DNA of 64,000 bases, taken from NCBI RefSeq assembly GCF_030408775.1, contig NZ_CP047210.1, positions 310,001 through 374,000 of the forward strand, written 5' to 3'. Shown here piece by piece: positions 49,532 to 58,556 of this stretch. Under the pieces are notes generated by a model. It had not been told where the DNA came from, ran no database searches, and worked only from the letters and a program-made list of their open reading frames with translations. Numbering within the stretch: the first letter of the stretch is position 1; each line of letters starts with the position of its first letter. Source of the stretch: Corynebacterium fournieri (GTDB lineage: Bacteria; Actinomycetota; Actinomycetes; Mycobacteriales; Mycobacteriaceae). A program made the position numbers and the translations under genes.

Positions 49532-49834
49532 TTACTGCGCGTCGCCTGCGACAACGTCGACGAACTCCGCGTCCGATGCGTCGAGCACCGCTTTGCGGAC
49601 GTCCTCGGCGACATCCTGCACCTTGCGGCCGGAGGCGACATCGAAGACGAAGTGGACTTCGAAGCCCTCCCGGCCGTCCCTAGATATGGCTTTTACGCCT
49701 TCGATCCGGGTATTGGGCAGGTAGGTCGCGATCTCGCCGACGCGGCCGCCGTGCAACGCGGCGACCCCGTCGACGGCGACGGCAGCATCGCGCACGCCCT
49801 CCGCAACCTCGCGGCTCACGGGGGTGTACGCCAT
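49532..49834 (-). CDS. Small Asp23-like protein
   Basis: Protein of 100 residues (REVAEGVRDAAVAVDGVAAL; FEVHFVFDVASGRKVQDVAE; VRKAVLDASDAEFVDVVAGD). The fold pattern of a short helix, strands and the VxDVAxxVRxAV helix is that of a reduced Asp23 domain. It starts three bases after its upstream neighbour ends. Second of three Asp23-type proteins here. Confidence 0.6.
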   Translation of the reverse strand: MAYTPVSREVAEGVRDAAVAVDGVAALHGGRVGEIATYLPNTRIEGVKAISRDGREGFEVHFVFDVASGRKVQDVAEDVRKAVLDASDAEFVDVVAGDAQ

Positions 49835-49837
49835 GGC

Positions 49838-50374
49838 TTACTGGTTGAGCGGCTGGTTGACAGCCTGGTAGTTAGCGTTGGTCTCGTCCTGCTGCTCAGC
49901 GTTCTCCTGCTCCGGCAGGTGCACGTCGTGGACGGTGACGTCAACGCGGTCCACGATCAGGCCGGTCATGCGGGTGATGGCGACAGTGACGTTCTCGCGG
50001 ATGGCGTTTGCCAGCTCGTGAATGGCGACACCGTACTCGGCGATGATGGCAACTGCGACGGAGGCGTGACCGTCCTCAACCGCCACGTTGACGCCCTGCT
50101 GGACGTTGGAGGAGGAGGTGAGGGACTCGCGCACAGCACCCCACATGCGGGCAGCGCCGCCGCCGAGGTTGTTCACGCCGGAGACCTCGCGGGCCGCGAT
50201 GCCGGCGATCTTGCCCACAACGTTGTCGTCGATGACGGTGGAGCCGTGCTCGGTCTCCAGGTTCTCGTTGCGCGGGCGGGCCTTCTCCGGCTCCACAGCG
50301 GTGGAGGTGGAGTGCTGAGCCGGGGTGTTCGCAGCGGTGTTGTTCGTGGTCTCGTTCACGTTCTTGTCGGCCAT
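49838..50374 (-). CDS. Asp23/Gls24 family envelope stress response protein
   Basis: Protein of 178 residues and first gene of the operon. The Asp23 domain (about 45-155) has GSTVIDDNVVGKIAGIAARE, VSGVNNLGGG and VAVEDGHASVAVAIIAEYGV; the N- and C-termini are disordered and polar. In staphylococci Asp23 is an abundant membrane-tethered protein linked to cell-wall stress. AAAGGACC precedes the ATG. The upstream region (50375-50470) has AT-rich promoter-like sequence but no clear sigma box. Confidence 0.78.
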   Translation of the reverse strand: MADKNVNETTNNTAANTPAQHSTSTAVEPEKARPRNENLETEHGSTVIDDNVVGKIAGIAAREVSGVNNLGGGAARMWGAVRESLTSSSNVQQGVNVAVEDGHASVAVAIIAEYGVAIHELANAIRENVTVAITRMTGLIVDRVDVTVHDVHLPEQENAEQQDETNANYQAVNQPLNQ

Positions 50375-50959
50375 GATGGTCCTTTCAACAGGTAATTAGT
50401 GCATTTCCGCGCGTGCTCGAGGGCAAACGCGCGGTCTGTGTCTAAAGGGTACACACATATATTCCGCTGAGCCGGGGACGAATGCAGGTGATATCAAGTT
50501 GCAACAGTTTGGGGCGGGCCGAAGGAACGTCGATAAGCAGGCTTGTGTTTCCTGCAACCTTGTGTTTTAATACCCAGGTTGCCTTGACATGGGCCGGGCA
50601 GAACCGGCCGGTGGCTCGGCAAACATGACACCTTCCAACCGGAAGAACCGGAGAAGGGCCATGGCAAATTCACAGCGGCAGTACGCAAGGGTCACGCACC
50701 CTTCCGAGTCTGACACCCAGGCGCGCGCGTTTGAGCGAACGTGCCTTGGCGGAAGCACTGAACAGCATGTTTTTGCTCGGTCACCTTCCGGACGTGTCAT
50801 GGCAGTCAGAAACGACACTGGCGTTGAGCCAAGGGCCCAGCCCGGACAACGTTATAGAGAAACTAGAAGCTACAAACCCCACCGCTTCGCTCTCGTTTCA
50901 CTTCGTTCAACTTCGAGCGAAGCGAGAGTTGAACGTGGGGATGCGAGGAAGAGGTAAGC
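50375..50959 (+). promoter_or_regulatory. S10 operon upstream region with structured leader
   Basis: This 585-base gap separates the Asp23 operon from rpsJ. TTGTGT (50543-50548) with TTTAAT/TAATAC (50566-50573) is the likely S10 promoter, giving a leader of nearly 390 bases. The leader contains AAGGGT / ACCCTT (about 50686-50702) and, just before rpsJ, two interleaved stems described separately. Open frames inside it have no ribosome site and no protein-like composition, so I see no gene. Confidence 0.5.
50883..50935 (+). promoter_or_regulatory. Mutually exclusive stems in the rpsJ leader
   Basis: Stem A is CGCTTCGCTC (50883-50892) with GAGCGAAGCG (50915-50924), ten perfect pairs. Stem B is CGTTCAAC (50904-50911) with GTTGAACG (50928-50935), eight perfect pairs. 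The arms interleave, so they form either alternatives or a pseudoknot. They end 25 bases before rpsJ and could control S10 operon expression. Confidence 0.5.
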
Positions 50960-51265
50960 GTGGCGGGACAGAAGATCCGCATCAGGCTCAAGGCCTACGA
51001 CCACGAGGCGATCGACGCATCTGCGAAGAAGATCGTTGAGACGGTCACCCGCACGGGTGCCCGTGTCGTCGGCCCGGTGCCGTTGCCCACCCAGAAGAAC
51101 GTGTACGCCGTTATTCGTTCTCCCCACAAGTACAAGGATTCTCGCGAGCACTTCGAGATGCGCACTCACAAGCGCCTCATCGACATTCTCGACCCGACGC
51201 CCAAGACGGTGGACGCGCTCATGCGCATCGACCTGCCGGCAAGCGTCGACGTGAACATCCAGTAG
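50960..51265 (+). CDS. rpsJ: 30S ribosomal protein S10
   Basis: S10 of 101 residues, in the head of the 30S subunit; it also serves as NusE in antitermination. [39 protein letters not shown] and [20 protein letters not shown] are family blocks. GTG start with GGAAGAGG upstream. First gene of an eleven-gene operon ending with rpsQ. Confidence 0.97.
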   Translation: MAGQKIRIRLKAYDHEAIDASAKKIVETVTRTGARVVGPVPLPTQKNVYAVIRSPHKYKDSREHFEMRTHKRLIDILDPTPKTVDALMRIDLPASVDVNIQ

Positions 51266-51301
51266 AGCAATCCCCAACGTAAGTAGTGGAGAACTAACAA
51301 C

Positions 51302-51958
51302 ATGTCTGACAACCAGATCAAGGGCATTCTGGGCAAGAAGCTCGGCATGACCCAGATCTTCGACGAGGACAACCGAGTCATTCCGGTTACCGTCGTCGAG
51401 GCTGGGCCGTGCGTGGTCACCCAGATCCGTACCCCTGAGACCGATGGCTACTCTGCCATCCAGATCGCCTACGGCGACATCGATCCCCGTAAGGCTAAGA
51501 AGCCCCAGGCCGGCCACTTTAAGAAGGCCGGCGTGAACCCCCGCCGTTTCGTTGCCGAGATCCGCATGGACGACACCTCCGGCTACGAGCTCGGCCAGGA
51601 GTTCAACGCAACCATCTTCGAAGGCGACACCTACGTGGATGTCGCAGGCACCACCAAGGGCCACGGCTACGCCGGCGCAATGAAGCGCCACGGCTTCGCC
51701 GGCCAGGGTGCTGCTCACGGTAACCAGGCCGCCCACCGCCGCGTGGGTTCCATCGGCGCCTGCGCGACCCCGGGTCGCGTGTTCAAGGGCACCCGCATGG
51801 CAGGCCGCATGGGCGGTAACCGCGTTACCACCCAGAACCTGAAGATCCAACGCATCGACGGCGACAACAACCTCATCCTGATCAAGGGCGCCATCCCGGG
51901 CGCGAAGGGTTCCGTTGTTACCGTCAAGACCGCAGTGAAGGGCGGTGCTCACGCATGA
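51302..51958 (+). CDS. rplC: 50S ribosomal protein L3
   Basis: L3 of 218 residues, reaching close to the peptidyl transferase centre. [20 protein letters not shown], the [20 protein letters not shown] region and [20 protein letters not shown] are conserved. GTGGAG precedes the ATG loosely. Its stop overlaps the rplD start (ATGA). Confidence 0.97.
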   Translation: MSDNQIKGILGKKLGMTQIFDEDNRVIPVTVVEAGPCVVTQIRTPETDGYSAIQIAYGDIDPRKAKKPQAGHFKKAGVNPRRFVAEIRMDDTSGYELGQEFNATIFEGDTYVDVAGTTKGHGYAGAMKRHGFAGQGAAHGNQAAHRRVGSIGACATPGRVFKGTRMAGRMGGNRVTTQNLKIQRIDGDNNLILIKGAIPGAKGSVVTVKTAVKGGAHA

Positions 51959-52632
51959 CGAACCTGACGCTTGACGTCCACACCGCTGACGGAGCCACCA
52001 AGGGCTCCGTCGATCTCCCGGCCGAGTACTTCGACCGCGAGGCTTCCGTGGCGCTGATGCACCAGGTTGTGAACGCACAGCTTGCTGCCGCACGCCAGGG
52101 CACCCACGCGACGAAGACTCGCGGCATGGTCTCCGGCGGCGGCAAGAAGCCGTTCCGCCAGAAGGGCACCGGCCGCGCTCGCCAGGGTTCCACCCGTGCG
52201 CCGCACTTCGCTGGCGGTGGCACTGTGCACGGTCCGCAGCCGCGTTCCTACGCACAGCGCACCCCGAAGAAGATGATCAAGGCTGCCCTCGCAGGCGCCC
52301 TGACCAACCGCGCACAGAACGAGCGCATCCACATCGTGGAGGACCTGGTTCCGGGCCAGACCCCGTCGACCAAGTCCGCACGCGCTTTCATCGAGCGCCT
52401 CACGGACCGCAAGTCCGTTCTGCTCGTGATCGGCCGTGATGACCAGAACTCCCGCCTTTCCGCAAGGAACCTGCCGGGCGTCCACGTCATTGAGCCGGCT
52501 CAGCTGAACGCATACGACGTGCTGTACGCAGACGATGTCGTGTTCTCGGTCGAGGCGCTGCACACCTTCATCAACCGCGAGTCCGCGGCTGTATCCGCCG
52601 GCGCGGCAGCGACGGCTGAGGAGGAGAAGTAA
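51955..52632 (+). CDS. rplD: 50S ribosomal protein L4
   Basis: L4 of 225 residues. The extended loop lining the exit tunnel is [20 protein letters not shown], followed by [20 protein letters not shown]. In enteric bacteria L4 represses its own operon; whether it does so here is unknown, but the long rpsJ leader makes it possible. Overlaps rplC by four bases and touches rplW. Confidence 0.97.
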   Translation: MTNLTLDVHTADGATKGSVDLPAEYFDREASVALMHQVVNAQLAAARQGTHATKTRGMVSGGGKKPFRQKGTGRARQGSTRAPHFAGGGTVHGPQPRSYAQRTPKKMIKAALAGALTNRAQNERIHIVEDLVPGQTPSTKSARAFIERLTDRKSVLLVIGRDDQNSRLSARNLPGVHVIEPAQLNAYDVLYADDVVFSVEALHTFINRESAAVSAGAAATAEEEK

Positions 52633-52938
52633 ATGGCTAAGATCGCGAACCCGCGCGACATCATCATCGCGCCCGTGCTCTCCGAGAAGAGCTACGGCCT
52701 GATGGAGCAGAACACCTACACGTTCTTCGTCGCTCCGTCGGCCAACAAGACCCAGATCAAGATTGCCGTGGAGCAGATCTTCGGCGTCGACGTCGCTTCG
52801 GTGAACACCGCTAACCGCGAGGGCAAGCGCAAGCGCTCCCGCACCGGTTACGGTCAGCGCAAGGACACCAAGCGCGCCTACGTCACTCTCCGCGAGGGCA
52901 GCGACTCCATCGACATCTTCGGAGGTGCGACGGCCTAA
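52633..52938 (+). CDS. rplW: 50S ribosomal protein L23
   Basis: L23 of 101 residues at the tunnel exit, where trigger factor and SRP dock. [40 protein letters not shown] and [20 protein letters not shown] are present. It starts directly after the rplD stop with GAGGAG inside the rplD end. Confidence 0.97.
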   Translation: MAKIANPRDIIIAPVLSEKSYGLMEQNTYTFFVAPSANKTQIKIAVEQIFGVDVASVNTANREGKRKRSRTGYGQRKDTKRAYVTLREGSDSIDIFGGATA

Positions 52939-52980
52939 CGGCTATCGCACAGCGAAGAGGACGATAGATAAGGAACAACT

Positions 52981-53814
52981 ATGGCTATTCGTAAGTACAA
53001 GCCGACAACTCCGGGTCGCCGTGCCAGCTCCGTTTCCGCGTTCGACGAGATCACTCGCTCGACCCCGGAGAAGACGCTGCTGCGCCCGCTCCCGAAGAAG
53101 GGCGGCCGTAACTCTCACGGCCACATCACCACCCGTCACCGCGGCGGCGGCCACAAGCGTCGCTACCGCGTGATCGACTTCCGCCGCTCCGATAAGGACG
53201 GCGTGCTGGCCAAGGTCGCTCACATCGAGTACGACCCGAACCGCACCGCGAACATCGCGCTGCTGCACTACTACGACGGCGAGAAGCGCTACATCATCGC
53301 CCCGAAGGGCCTGAAGCAGGGCACCGTCATCGAGTCCGGCGCAAACGCGGATATCAAGGTTGGCAACAACCTGCCGCTGCGCAACATCCCGACCGGTACG
53401 ACCATCCACGCTGTGGAGCTCAAGCCGGGCGCTGGCGCCAAGCTGGCCCGCTCCGCTGGTACGTCCATTCAGCTGCTGGGTAAGGAAGGCAACTACGCAG
53501 TGCTGCGTATGCCGTCTTCCGAGATCCGCCGCGTGGACATCCGCTGCCGCGCGACCGTTGGCGAGGTCGGCAACGCCGACCAGATCAACATCCGCTGGGG
53601 CAAGGCTGGCCGTATGCGCTGGAAGGGCTGGCGCCCGACCGTGCGTGGTGTGGTCATGAACCCGGTCGACCACCCGCACGGTGGTGGCGAGGGCAAGACC
53701 TCGGGTGGCCGTCACCCGGTGTCCCCGTGGGGTCAGAAGGAAGGCCGCACCCGCAACCCGAACCGTTATTCCAACAACATGATCGTGCGGCGCCGCCGCT
53801 CGAAGAAGCGCTAA
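52981..53814 (+). CDS. rplB: 50S ribosomal protein L2
   Basis: L2 of 277 residues, needed for subunit joining and peptidyl transfer. [40 protein letters not shown] and the C-terminal [20 protein letters not shown] (with the conserved His) are seen. AAGGAA precedes the ATG. Confidence 0.97.
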   Translation: MAIRKYKPTTPGRRASSVSAFDEITRSTPEKTLLRPLPKKGGRNSHGHITTRHRGGGHKRRYRVIDFRRSDKDGVLAKVAHIEYDPNRTANIALLHYYDGEKRYIIAPKGLKQGTVIESGANADIKVGNNLPLRNIPTGTTIHAVELKPGAGAKLARSAGTSIQLLGKEGNYAVLRMPSSEIRRVDIRCRATVGEVGNADQINIRWGKAGRMRWKGWRPTVRGVVMNPVDHPHGGGEGKTSGGRHPVSPWGQKEGRTRNPNRYSNNMIVRRRRSKKR

Positions 53815-53830
53815 GAGGAGGTAAACAGAC

Positions 53831-54106
53831 ATGCCACGTAGCCTGAAGAAAGGCCCGTTCGTCGATGAGCACCTCCTCAACAAGGTGGACGCTCAGAACG
53901 AGGCAGGCACCAAGCAGGTCATCAAGACCTGGTCGCGCCGTTCGACCATTCTCCCCGATTTCATCGGTCACACCTTCGCCGTCCACGACGGACGCAAGCA
54001 CGTGCCGGTGTTCGTCGACGAGTCCATGGTCGGCCACAAGCTCGGCGAGTTTGCACCAACCAAGACCTTTAAGGGTCACGTGAAGGCAGAGAAGGGACGT
54101 CGATAA
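53831..54106 (+). CDS. rpsS: 30S ribosomal protein S19
   Basis: S19 of 91 residues in the 30S head. [40 protein letters not shown] and [17 protein letters not shown] are typical. GAGGAGG stands nine bases before the ATG, the best ribosome site in the operon. Confidence 0.97.
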   Translation: MPRSLKKGPFVDEHLLNKVDAQNEAGTKQVIKTWSRRSTILPDFIGHTFAVHDGRKHVPVFVDESMVGHKLGEFAPTKTFKGHVKAEKGRR

Positions 54107-54109
54107 GCA

Positions 54110-54469
54110 ATGGCTGACACAATCACCACTGCATCCGCGACTGCCAAGTTCGTCCGCGTCTCGCCGATGAAGGCCCGCCGCGTGCTGGCTCTCGTCCGCG
54201 GCAAGGACGTTGCCGAGGCCCTCGCGATCCTGAAGTACGCACCGCAGGGTGCTGCAAAGGACGTTGCGAAGGTTGTCGCCTCCGCAGCCGCCAACGCTGA
54301 GAACAACTTCGGCCTGGACCCGCGCACGCTCGTCATTTCCGAGTGCTACGCAAACGAGGGTCCGACCATGCGCCGCTACCAGCCGCGCGCCCAGGGCCGT
54401 GCGTTCCAGATCCGGAAGCGCACCTCCCACATCACCGTTGTTGTCGAGTCCAAGGAAGGGGCCAAGTAA
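54110..54469 (+). CDS. rplV: 50S ribosomal protein L22
   Basis: L22 of 119 residues with a beta-hairpin loop in the exit tunnel ([20 protein letters not shown]). [20 protein letters not shown] is the conserved N-terminal part. It starts three bases after rpsS and its stop shares one base with the rpsC start. Confidence 0.97.
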   Translation: MADTITTASATAKFVRVSPMKARRVLALVRGKDVAEALAILKYAPQGAAKDVAKVVASAAANAENNFGLDPRTLVISECYANEGPTMRRYQPRAQGRAFQIRKRTSHITVVVESKEGAK

Positions 54470-55206
54470 TGGGCCAGAAGATTCACCCGCACGGCCTGCG
54501 CCTGGGTATCACTTCCGACTGGAAGTCCCACTGGTACGCCGACAAGAACTACGCCGACTACGTCGCCGAAGACATCAAGGTCCGCGAGTACCTCGAGAAG
54601 AACCTCGAGCGCGCTGGCATCTCCGACATTGTCATCGAGCGCACCCGCGACCGCGTGCGTGTGGACATCCACACCGCTCGTCCGGGCATCGTCATCGGCC
54701 GTCGTGGCGCTGAGGCTGACCGCATCCGCCGCGAGCTGGAGAAGCTCACCGGCAAGATGGTGGCGCTGAACATCATCGAGGTCAAGAACATCGATGCCGA
54801 CGCAACGCTCGTTGCGCAGTCCATCGCCGAGCAGCTGGTCAACCGTGTCGCGTTCCGTCGCGCCATGCGTAAGGCCATCCAGTCCGCGATGCGCAACCCG
54901 CAGGTCAAGGGCATCAAGGTTATGACGTCCGGCCGTCTCGGCGGCGCGGAAATGTCCCGTGTCGAGCGCTACCACGAGGGTCGCGTTCCGCTGCACACGC
55001 TGCGCGCGGAGATCGACTACGGCACGGCAGAAGCACACACCACCTTCGGCGTCATCGGCGTCAAGGTGTGGATCTACAAGGGTGACGTCGTGGGCGGTGT
55101 CCGCGAGTCTGAGCTGAACGCTCCGAAGCACGATCGCCGAGGCGACCGTCGCCCGCGCCGCGGCGGCCAGCGTCGTCAGCGTGCAGAGCAGAAGAAGGAG
55201 GGCTAA
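54469..55206 (+). CDS. rpsC: 30S ribosomal protein S3
   Basis: S3 of 245 residues at the mRNA entry channel. [20 protein letters not shown] opens the protein, the KH domain has [20 protein letters not shown], and the C-terminus is Arg/Lys-rich ([20 protein letters not shown]). The ATG overlaps the rplV stop by one base; the open frame upstream is a shadow of rplV. Confidence 0.97.
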   Translation: MGQKIHPHGLRLGITSDWKSHWYADKNYADYVAEDIKVREYLEKNLERAGISDIVIERTRDRVRVDIHTARPGIVIGRRGAEADRIRRELEKLTGKMVALNIIEVKNIDADATLVAQSIAEQLVNRVAFRRAMRKAIQSAMRNPQVKGIKVMTSGRLGGAEMSRVERYHEGRVPLHTLRAEIDYGTAEAHTTFGVIGVKVWIYKGDVVGGVRESELNAPKHDRRGDRRPRRGGQRRQRAEQKKEG

Positions 55207-55209
55207 TTC

Positions 55210-55626
55210 ATGCTCATCCCTAAGCGCGTGAAGTACCGCCGCCAGCACCGCCCGAACCGCACGGGCGTTTCCAAGGGCGGCAACAAGATCACCTTCGGCG
55301 ACTACGGCCTTCAGGCACTCGAGCCGGCGTACATCACCAACCGCCAGATCGAGTCCGCACGTATCGCCATCAACCGCCACGTCAAGCGCGGCGGCAAGGT
55401 GTGGATCAACATCTTCCCGGACCGTCCGTTGACCCAGAAGCCGCTCGGCGTGCGTATGGGTTCCGGTAAGGGCCCGGTGGAGAAGTGGGTGGCCAACGTC
55501 AAGCCTGGCCGCATCCTTTTCGAAATGTCCTACCCCAACGAGGAAACTGCACTTGAGGCTCTGCGCCGCGCTGGCGCGAAGCTGCCGTGCAAGGTCCGCG
55601 TGATCAAGAAGGAGGACCAGTTCTAA
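55210..55626 (+). CDS. rplP: 50S ribosomal protein L16
   Basis: L16 of 138 residues near the A site. [40 protein letters not shown] and [20 protein letters not shown] are family blocks. It begins three bases after rpsC and its stop shares one base with the rpmC start. Confidence 0.97.
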   Translation: MLIPKRVKYRRQHRPNRTGVSKGGNKITFGDYGLQALEPAYITNRQIESARIAINRHVKRGGKVWINIFPDRPLTQKPLGVRMGSGKGPVEKWVANVKPGRILFEMSYPNEETALEALRRAGAKLPCKVRVIKKEDQF

Positions 55627-55865
55627 TGGCAACCGGTACCCCCGCATCTGAGTTCCGCGAGCTCAACGACGACGAGCTGCGCACCCGCCTTACCGAGGCA
55701 AAGGAAGAGCTGTTTAACCTGCGCTTCCAGCTCGCGACCGGCCAGCTGACCAACAACCGCCGCATCTCCACCGTGAAGCGCGACATCGCTCGCATCTACA
55801 CGGTGCTCCGCGAGCGTGAGCTCGGCCTGTCCGTCGTCCCGGAGTCCACGGGAGCTGAGGCATAA
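55626..55865 (+). CDS. rpmC: 50S ribosomal protein L29
   Basis: L29 of 79 residues at the tunnel exit. [20 protein letters not shown] and [20 protein letters not shown] form the two-helix family core. The start ATG shares a base with the rplP stop and has AAGGAGG upstream within rplP. A short acidic tail is present. Confidence 0.95.
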   Translation: MATGTPASEFRELNDDELRTRLTEAKEELFNLRFQLATGQLTNNRRISTVKRDIARIYTVLRERELGLSVVPESTGAEA

Positions 55866-55867
55866 CC

Positions 55868-56152
55868 ATGAGTGAGGCAAACGTGACTGAGAACACCAAG
55901 GTCAAGGCAGTGCAGAAGCGTCGTCGTGGCTACGTTGTGTCCGACAAGATGGACAAGACGATCGTCGTCGAGGTTGAGGACCGCAAGTCCCACGCCCTGT
56001 ACGGCAAGATCGTGCGTACGACCACCCGCGTGAAGGCACACGACGAGGAAAACACCGCCGGTGTCGGCGACCTCGTCCTGATCGAGGAGACGCGTCCGCT
56101 GTCCAAGGACAAGCACTTCCGTCTCGTCGAGATCATCGAGAAGGCACGCTAA
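55868..56152 (+). CDS. rpsQ: 30S ribosomal protein S17
   Basis: S17 of 94 residues, an OB-fold protein in the 30S body. [20 protein letters not shown] and [20 protein letters not shown] are typical. It is the last gene of the S10 operon here: a terminator follows and the genes for the spc operon are not in the next 8 kb, so in this chromosome the S10 and spc clusters are separated by at least phoX, glmS and others. Confidence 0.96.
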   Translation: MSEANVTENTKVKAVQKRRRGYVVSDKMDKTIVVEVEDRKSHALYGKIVRTTTRVKAHDEENTAGVGDLVLIEETRPLSKDKHFRLVEIIEKAR

Positions 56153-56177
56153 ACGCAGCGCGCTTTTCGACGACGTA

Positions 56178-56202
56178 CCCGTCCAACCCCGTGTTGGGCG
56201 GG
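56178..56202 (+). terminator. Terminator after rpsQ
   Basis: CCCGTCCAAC pairs with GTTGGGCGGG (one G-U) around CCCGT; TGCTTTCGT follows. Confidence 0.7.
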
Positions 56203-56321
56203 TGCTTTCGTATTTGGGGTGCAATTCGCGCTTTGTTCACCTAGAAGTCGGCGTACGTTAACACGTGTCTCCTAGTGTCTTGTGGGTCAATGTCTGTTTC
56301 CGTATCTCTCGGGGAGAAGCA

Positions 56322-58418
56322 ATGCCTTTAAAGGGTTTGAACCTGTTGTTCCAGTCGAAGCGCTCTGCACTGACCTGCACCTACAAGTGCGGCAACGCCT
56401 GCGCCGGTGAGTGCACCAACACCTCCGACAACCCGTACTTCGGCGACCTGATGTCACGCCGCGGCGTGCTCAAGGCCTTCGGCGCCGGCACGGTGACCCT
56501 CGGCGGCGGCGCACTGCTGGCCGCCTGCGGCGTCGACGACACGGACACGGAGGCCACCAGCACCGTGTCCGAGACCGCTACCTCGACCGCCACCGCCAAG
56601 GCTGAGATTCGCCCGGCTGCGGGCATGCGCTTCGAAGGTGTGCAGCCGAACGAAAAGGACGAGGTTGTCGTTCCGGCCGGCTACGCCACCTCCGTCCTAA
56701 TCGCGTGGGGTGACCCGGTGTACGAGGACGCTCCCGCGTTCGACCCGCAGAACCAGACTGCGGCTGCCGCCGCCCGCCAGTTCGGCTTCAACAATGACTT
56801 CGCTGGTTTGATGGAGCACCCGACCGACAAGGACCGCATGGTCTACGTCTGTTCCCACGAGTACTCCACCGAGCCGCACATGCTGCCGAACTACGATCCG
56901 GAGAACCCGACGGACGAGCAGATCAATATCGGCATTGCCAGCCACGGCCACACCGTCCTCGAGGTCTCCCGCGACGCCAAGACTGGCGAGCTCAAGCGCG
57001 AGTTCGGCCCGTTGAACCGCCGTATCACCGGCGAGACCGAGTTCAAGATCGTCGGCCCGGCAGCGGGTCACGAGATGCTCAAGACCTCCGCTGATCCGAC
57101 CGGCACCAAAGTCTTCGGCACTTTCAACAACTGCTCCGGCGGCGTGACCCCGTGGGGTACCTTCCTATCCGGCGAGGAGAACATCGACCAGTACTGGGCC
57201 AACGCCAAGGCCGTCACCGGCGAGCGCGCTGCCGAAGATGTGAAGCGCTTCGGCGTGGCGGAGGAGGCGTCTCAGCGTAAGTGGGAGCGCCTGCACGACC
57301 GGTTCGACCTTGCCAAGGAGCCGAACGAGTTCAACCGCTTCGGCTACCTGGTGGAGATCAACCCGTACGACCCGGAATCCACCCCGGTCAAGCACACGGC
57401 GCTGGGCCGCTTCAAGCACGAGGCTGGCAACGTCCACGTGGACAAGGACGGCACCGTGGTGTGCTACTCCGGCGACGACTCCCGTTTCGAGTACATCTAC
57501 AAGTTCGTCTCGTCCAAGAAGGTCAAAGACGGCGATGTCGAGCACAACATGACCATCCTCGACGAGGGCACCCTCTACGTGGCCAACCTGGAGGGCAACT
57601 CGCCGGCAGGCGAGATCACCGGCGACGGCGACCTGCCCAAGGACGGCAACTTCGACGGCAACGGCACGTGGATTCCGCTGCTGACCGCACACGCGGACGG
57701 CACCGCCGAGTCCCACGTCGACGGCTTCACCGGCGAGGAGGTGGCGATCTACACCCGCTTCGCGGCGGACGCAGCCGGCGCCACCAAGATGGACCGCCCG
57801 GAGGACTTCCAGGTCAATCCGGTCAACGGCAAGCTCTACGTCGCGTTGACGAACAACAAGTACCGCGGCGCTGCAGGCGAGAACGCCAAGAAGAGCAAGG
57901 AAGACGTCACCGAGTACGCGCCGATCCGCGAGAACAAGAACGGCCTGGTCATGGAGTTCGACGACGACTACGCGGGCACCGAGTTCAAGTGGAACCTGCT
58001 GCTGGTATGCGGCGACCCGAAGGCGGCGTCGACCTACTTCGGCGGCTTCCCCAAGGAGCAGGTTTCCCCGATTTCCTGCCCGGACAACCTGGCGTTCGAC
58101 ACTCACGGCAACCTGTGGATCTCCACCGACGGCAACGCGCTCGGCACTAACGATGGCCTGTACGCCGTGGGTTTGGAGGGGGAGAACCGCGGACAGGTGC
58201 TGTGCTTCCTCACCGTGCCGGTGGCGGCGGAGACCTGCGGCCCGATCGTGACCGACGAGCTCGTGATGGTCAACGTCCAGCACCCGGGCGAGGCGGACGA
58301 CGCCACCTTTGAAAAGCCGGCTTCCCACTGGCCGGACGGCGGCAACGCTGTTCCGCGCCCGGCGGTTGCTCAGGTGTTCCGCACTGACGGTCAGAAGATC
58401 GGTATGGAAAAGGCCTAA
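56322..58418 (+). CDS. PhoX-type secreted alkaline phosphatase (DUF839), Tat lipoprotein
   Basis: Protein of 698 residues of the PhoX/DUF839 family, calcium-iron phosphatases that release phosphate from esters outside the cell. The Tat motif is SRRGVLKAF (residues 45-53), followed by a hydrophobic stretch and lipobox LAAC (Cys69). Family blocks are FNNCSGGVTPWGTFLSGEEN, RFKHEAGNVHVDKDG and SPISCPDNLAFDTHGNLWIS. Before the Tat motif is a 44-residue segment with four evenly spaced Cys (C19, C23, C27, C31), a layout also found in other actinobacterial members. ATG 56322 has GGGGAGAAG upstream. Activity is inferred from family. Confidence 0.82.
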   Translation: MPLKGLNLLFQSKRSALTCTYKCGNACAGECTNTSDNPYFGDLMSRRGVLKAFGAGTVTLGGGALLAACGVDDTDTEATSTVSETATSTATAKAEIRPAAGMRFEGVQPNEKDEVVVPAGYATSVLIAWGDPVYEDAPAFDPQNQTAAAAARQFGFNNDFAGLMEHPTDKDRMVYVCSHEYSTEPHMLPNYDPENPTDEQINIGIASHGHTVLEVSRDAKTGELKREFGPLNRRITGETEFKIVGPAAGHEMLKTSADPTGTKVFGTFNNCSGGVTPWGTFLSGEENIDQYWANAKAVTGERAAEDVKRFGVAEEASQRKWERLHDRFDLAKEPNEFNRFGYLVEINPYDPESTPVKHTALGRFKHEAGNVHVDKDGTVVCYSGDDSRFEYIYKFVSSKKVKDGDVEHNMTILDEGTLYVANLEGNSPAGEITGDGDLPKDGNFDGNGTWIPLLTAHADGTAESHVDGFTGEEVAIYTRFAADAAGATKMDRPEDFQVNPVNGKLYVALTNNKYRGAAGENAKKSKEDVTEYAPIRENKNGLVMEFDDDYAGTEFKWNLLLVCGDPKAASTYFGGFPKEQVSPISCPDNLAFDTHGNLWISTDGNALGTNDGLYAVGLEGENRGQVLCFLTVPVAAETCGPIVTDELVMVNVQHPGEADDATFEKPASHWPDGGNAVPRPAVAQVFRTDGQKIGMEKA

Positions 58419-58437
58419 GCACCCCTCTTCGCTCTGT

Positions 58438-58473
58438 AAACCCCGCCTTTCGGTTGGCTCGGAGGCGGGGTTT
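58438..58473 (+). terminator. Terminator after the PhoX-type gene
   Basis: AAACCCCGCCT pairs with AGGCGGGGTTT over 11 perfect pairs; the loop is 14 bases and the stem itself ends in TTT. Confidence 0.8.
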
Positions 58474-58542
58474 CGCCGTTGTTTACCTAGTTTTTACCCC
58501 GCCTACCGGGTTCTCGACCACAGAGTTTCGCCGCACGTTCTG

Positions 58543-58548
58543 TAAACT
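58543..58548 (+). promoter_or_regulatory. -10 box of leaderless glmS promoter
   Basis: TAAACT ends eight bases before ATG 58557; no Shine-Dalgarno in between. Confidence 0.5.
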
Positions 58549-58556
58549 TTTGACTC

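Noticed and set aside
50589-50957. Open frames of about 100-120 codons in the rpsJ leader
   Set aside because: No ribosome site at the starts, odd composition, and they overlap the leader stems; better read as untranslated leader.
58476-58556. A glmS ribozyme upstream of glmS
   Set aside because: The gap is too short and a -10 box lies eight bases before the start codon.
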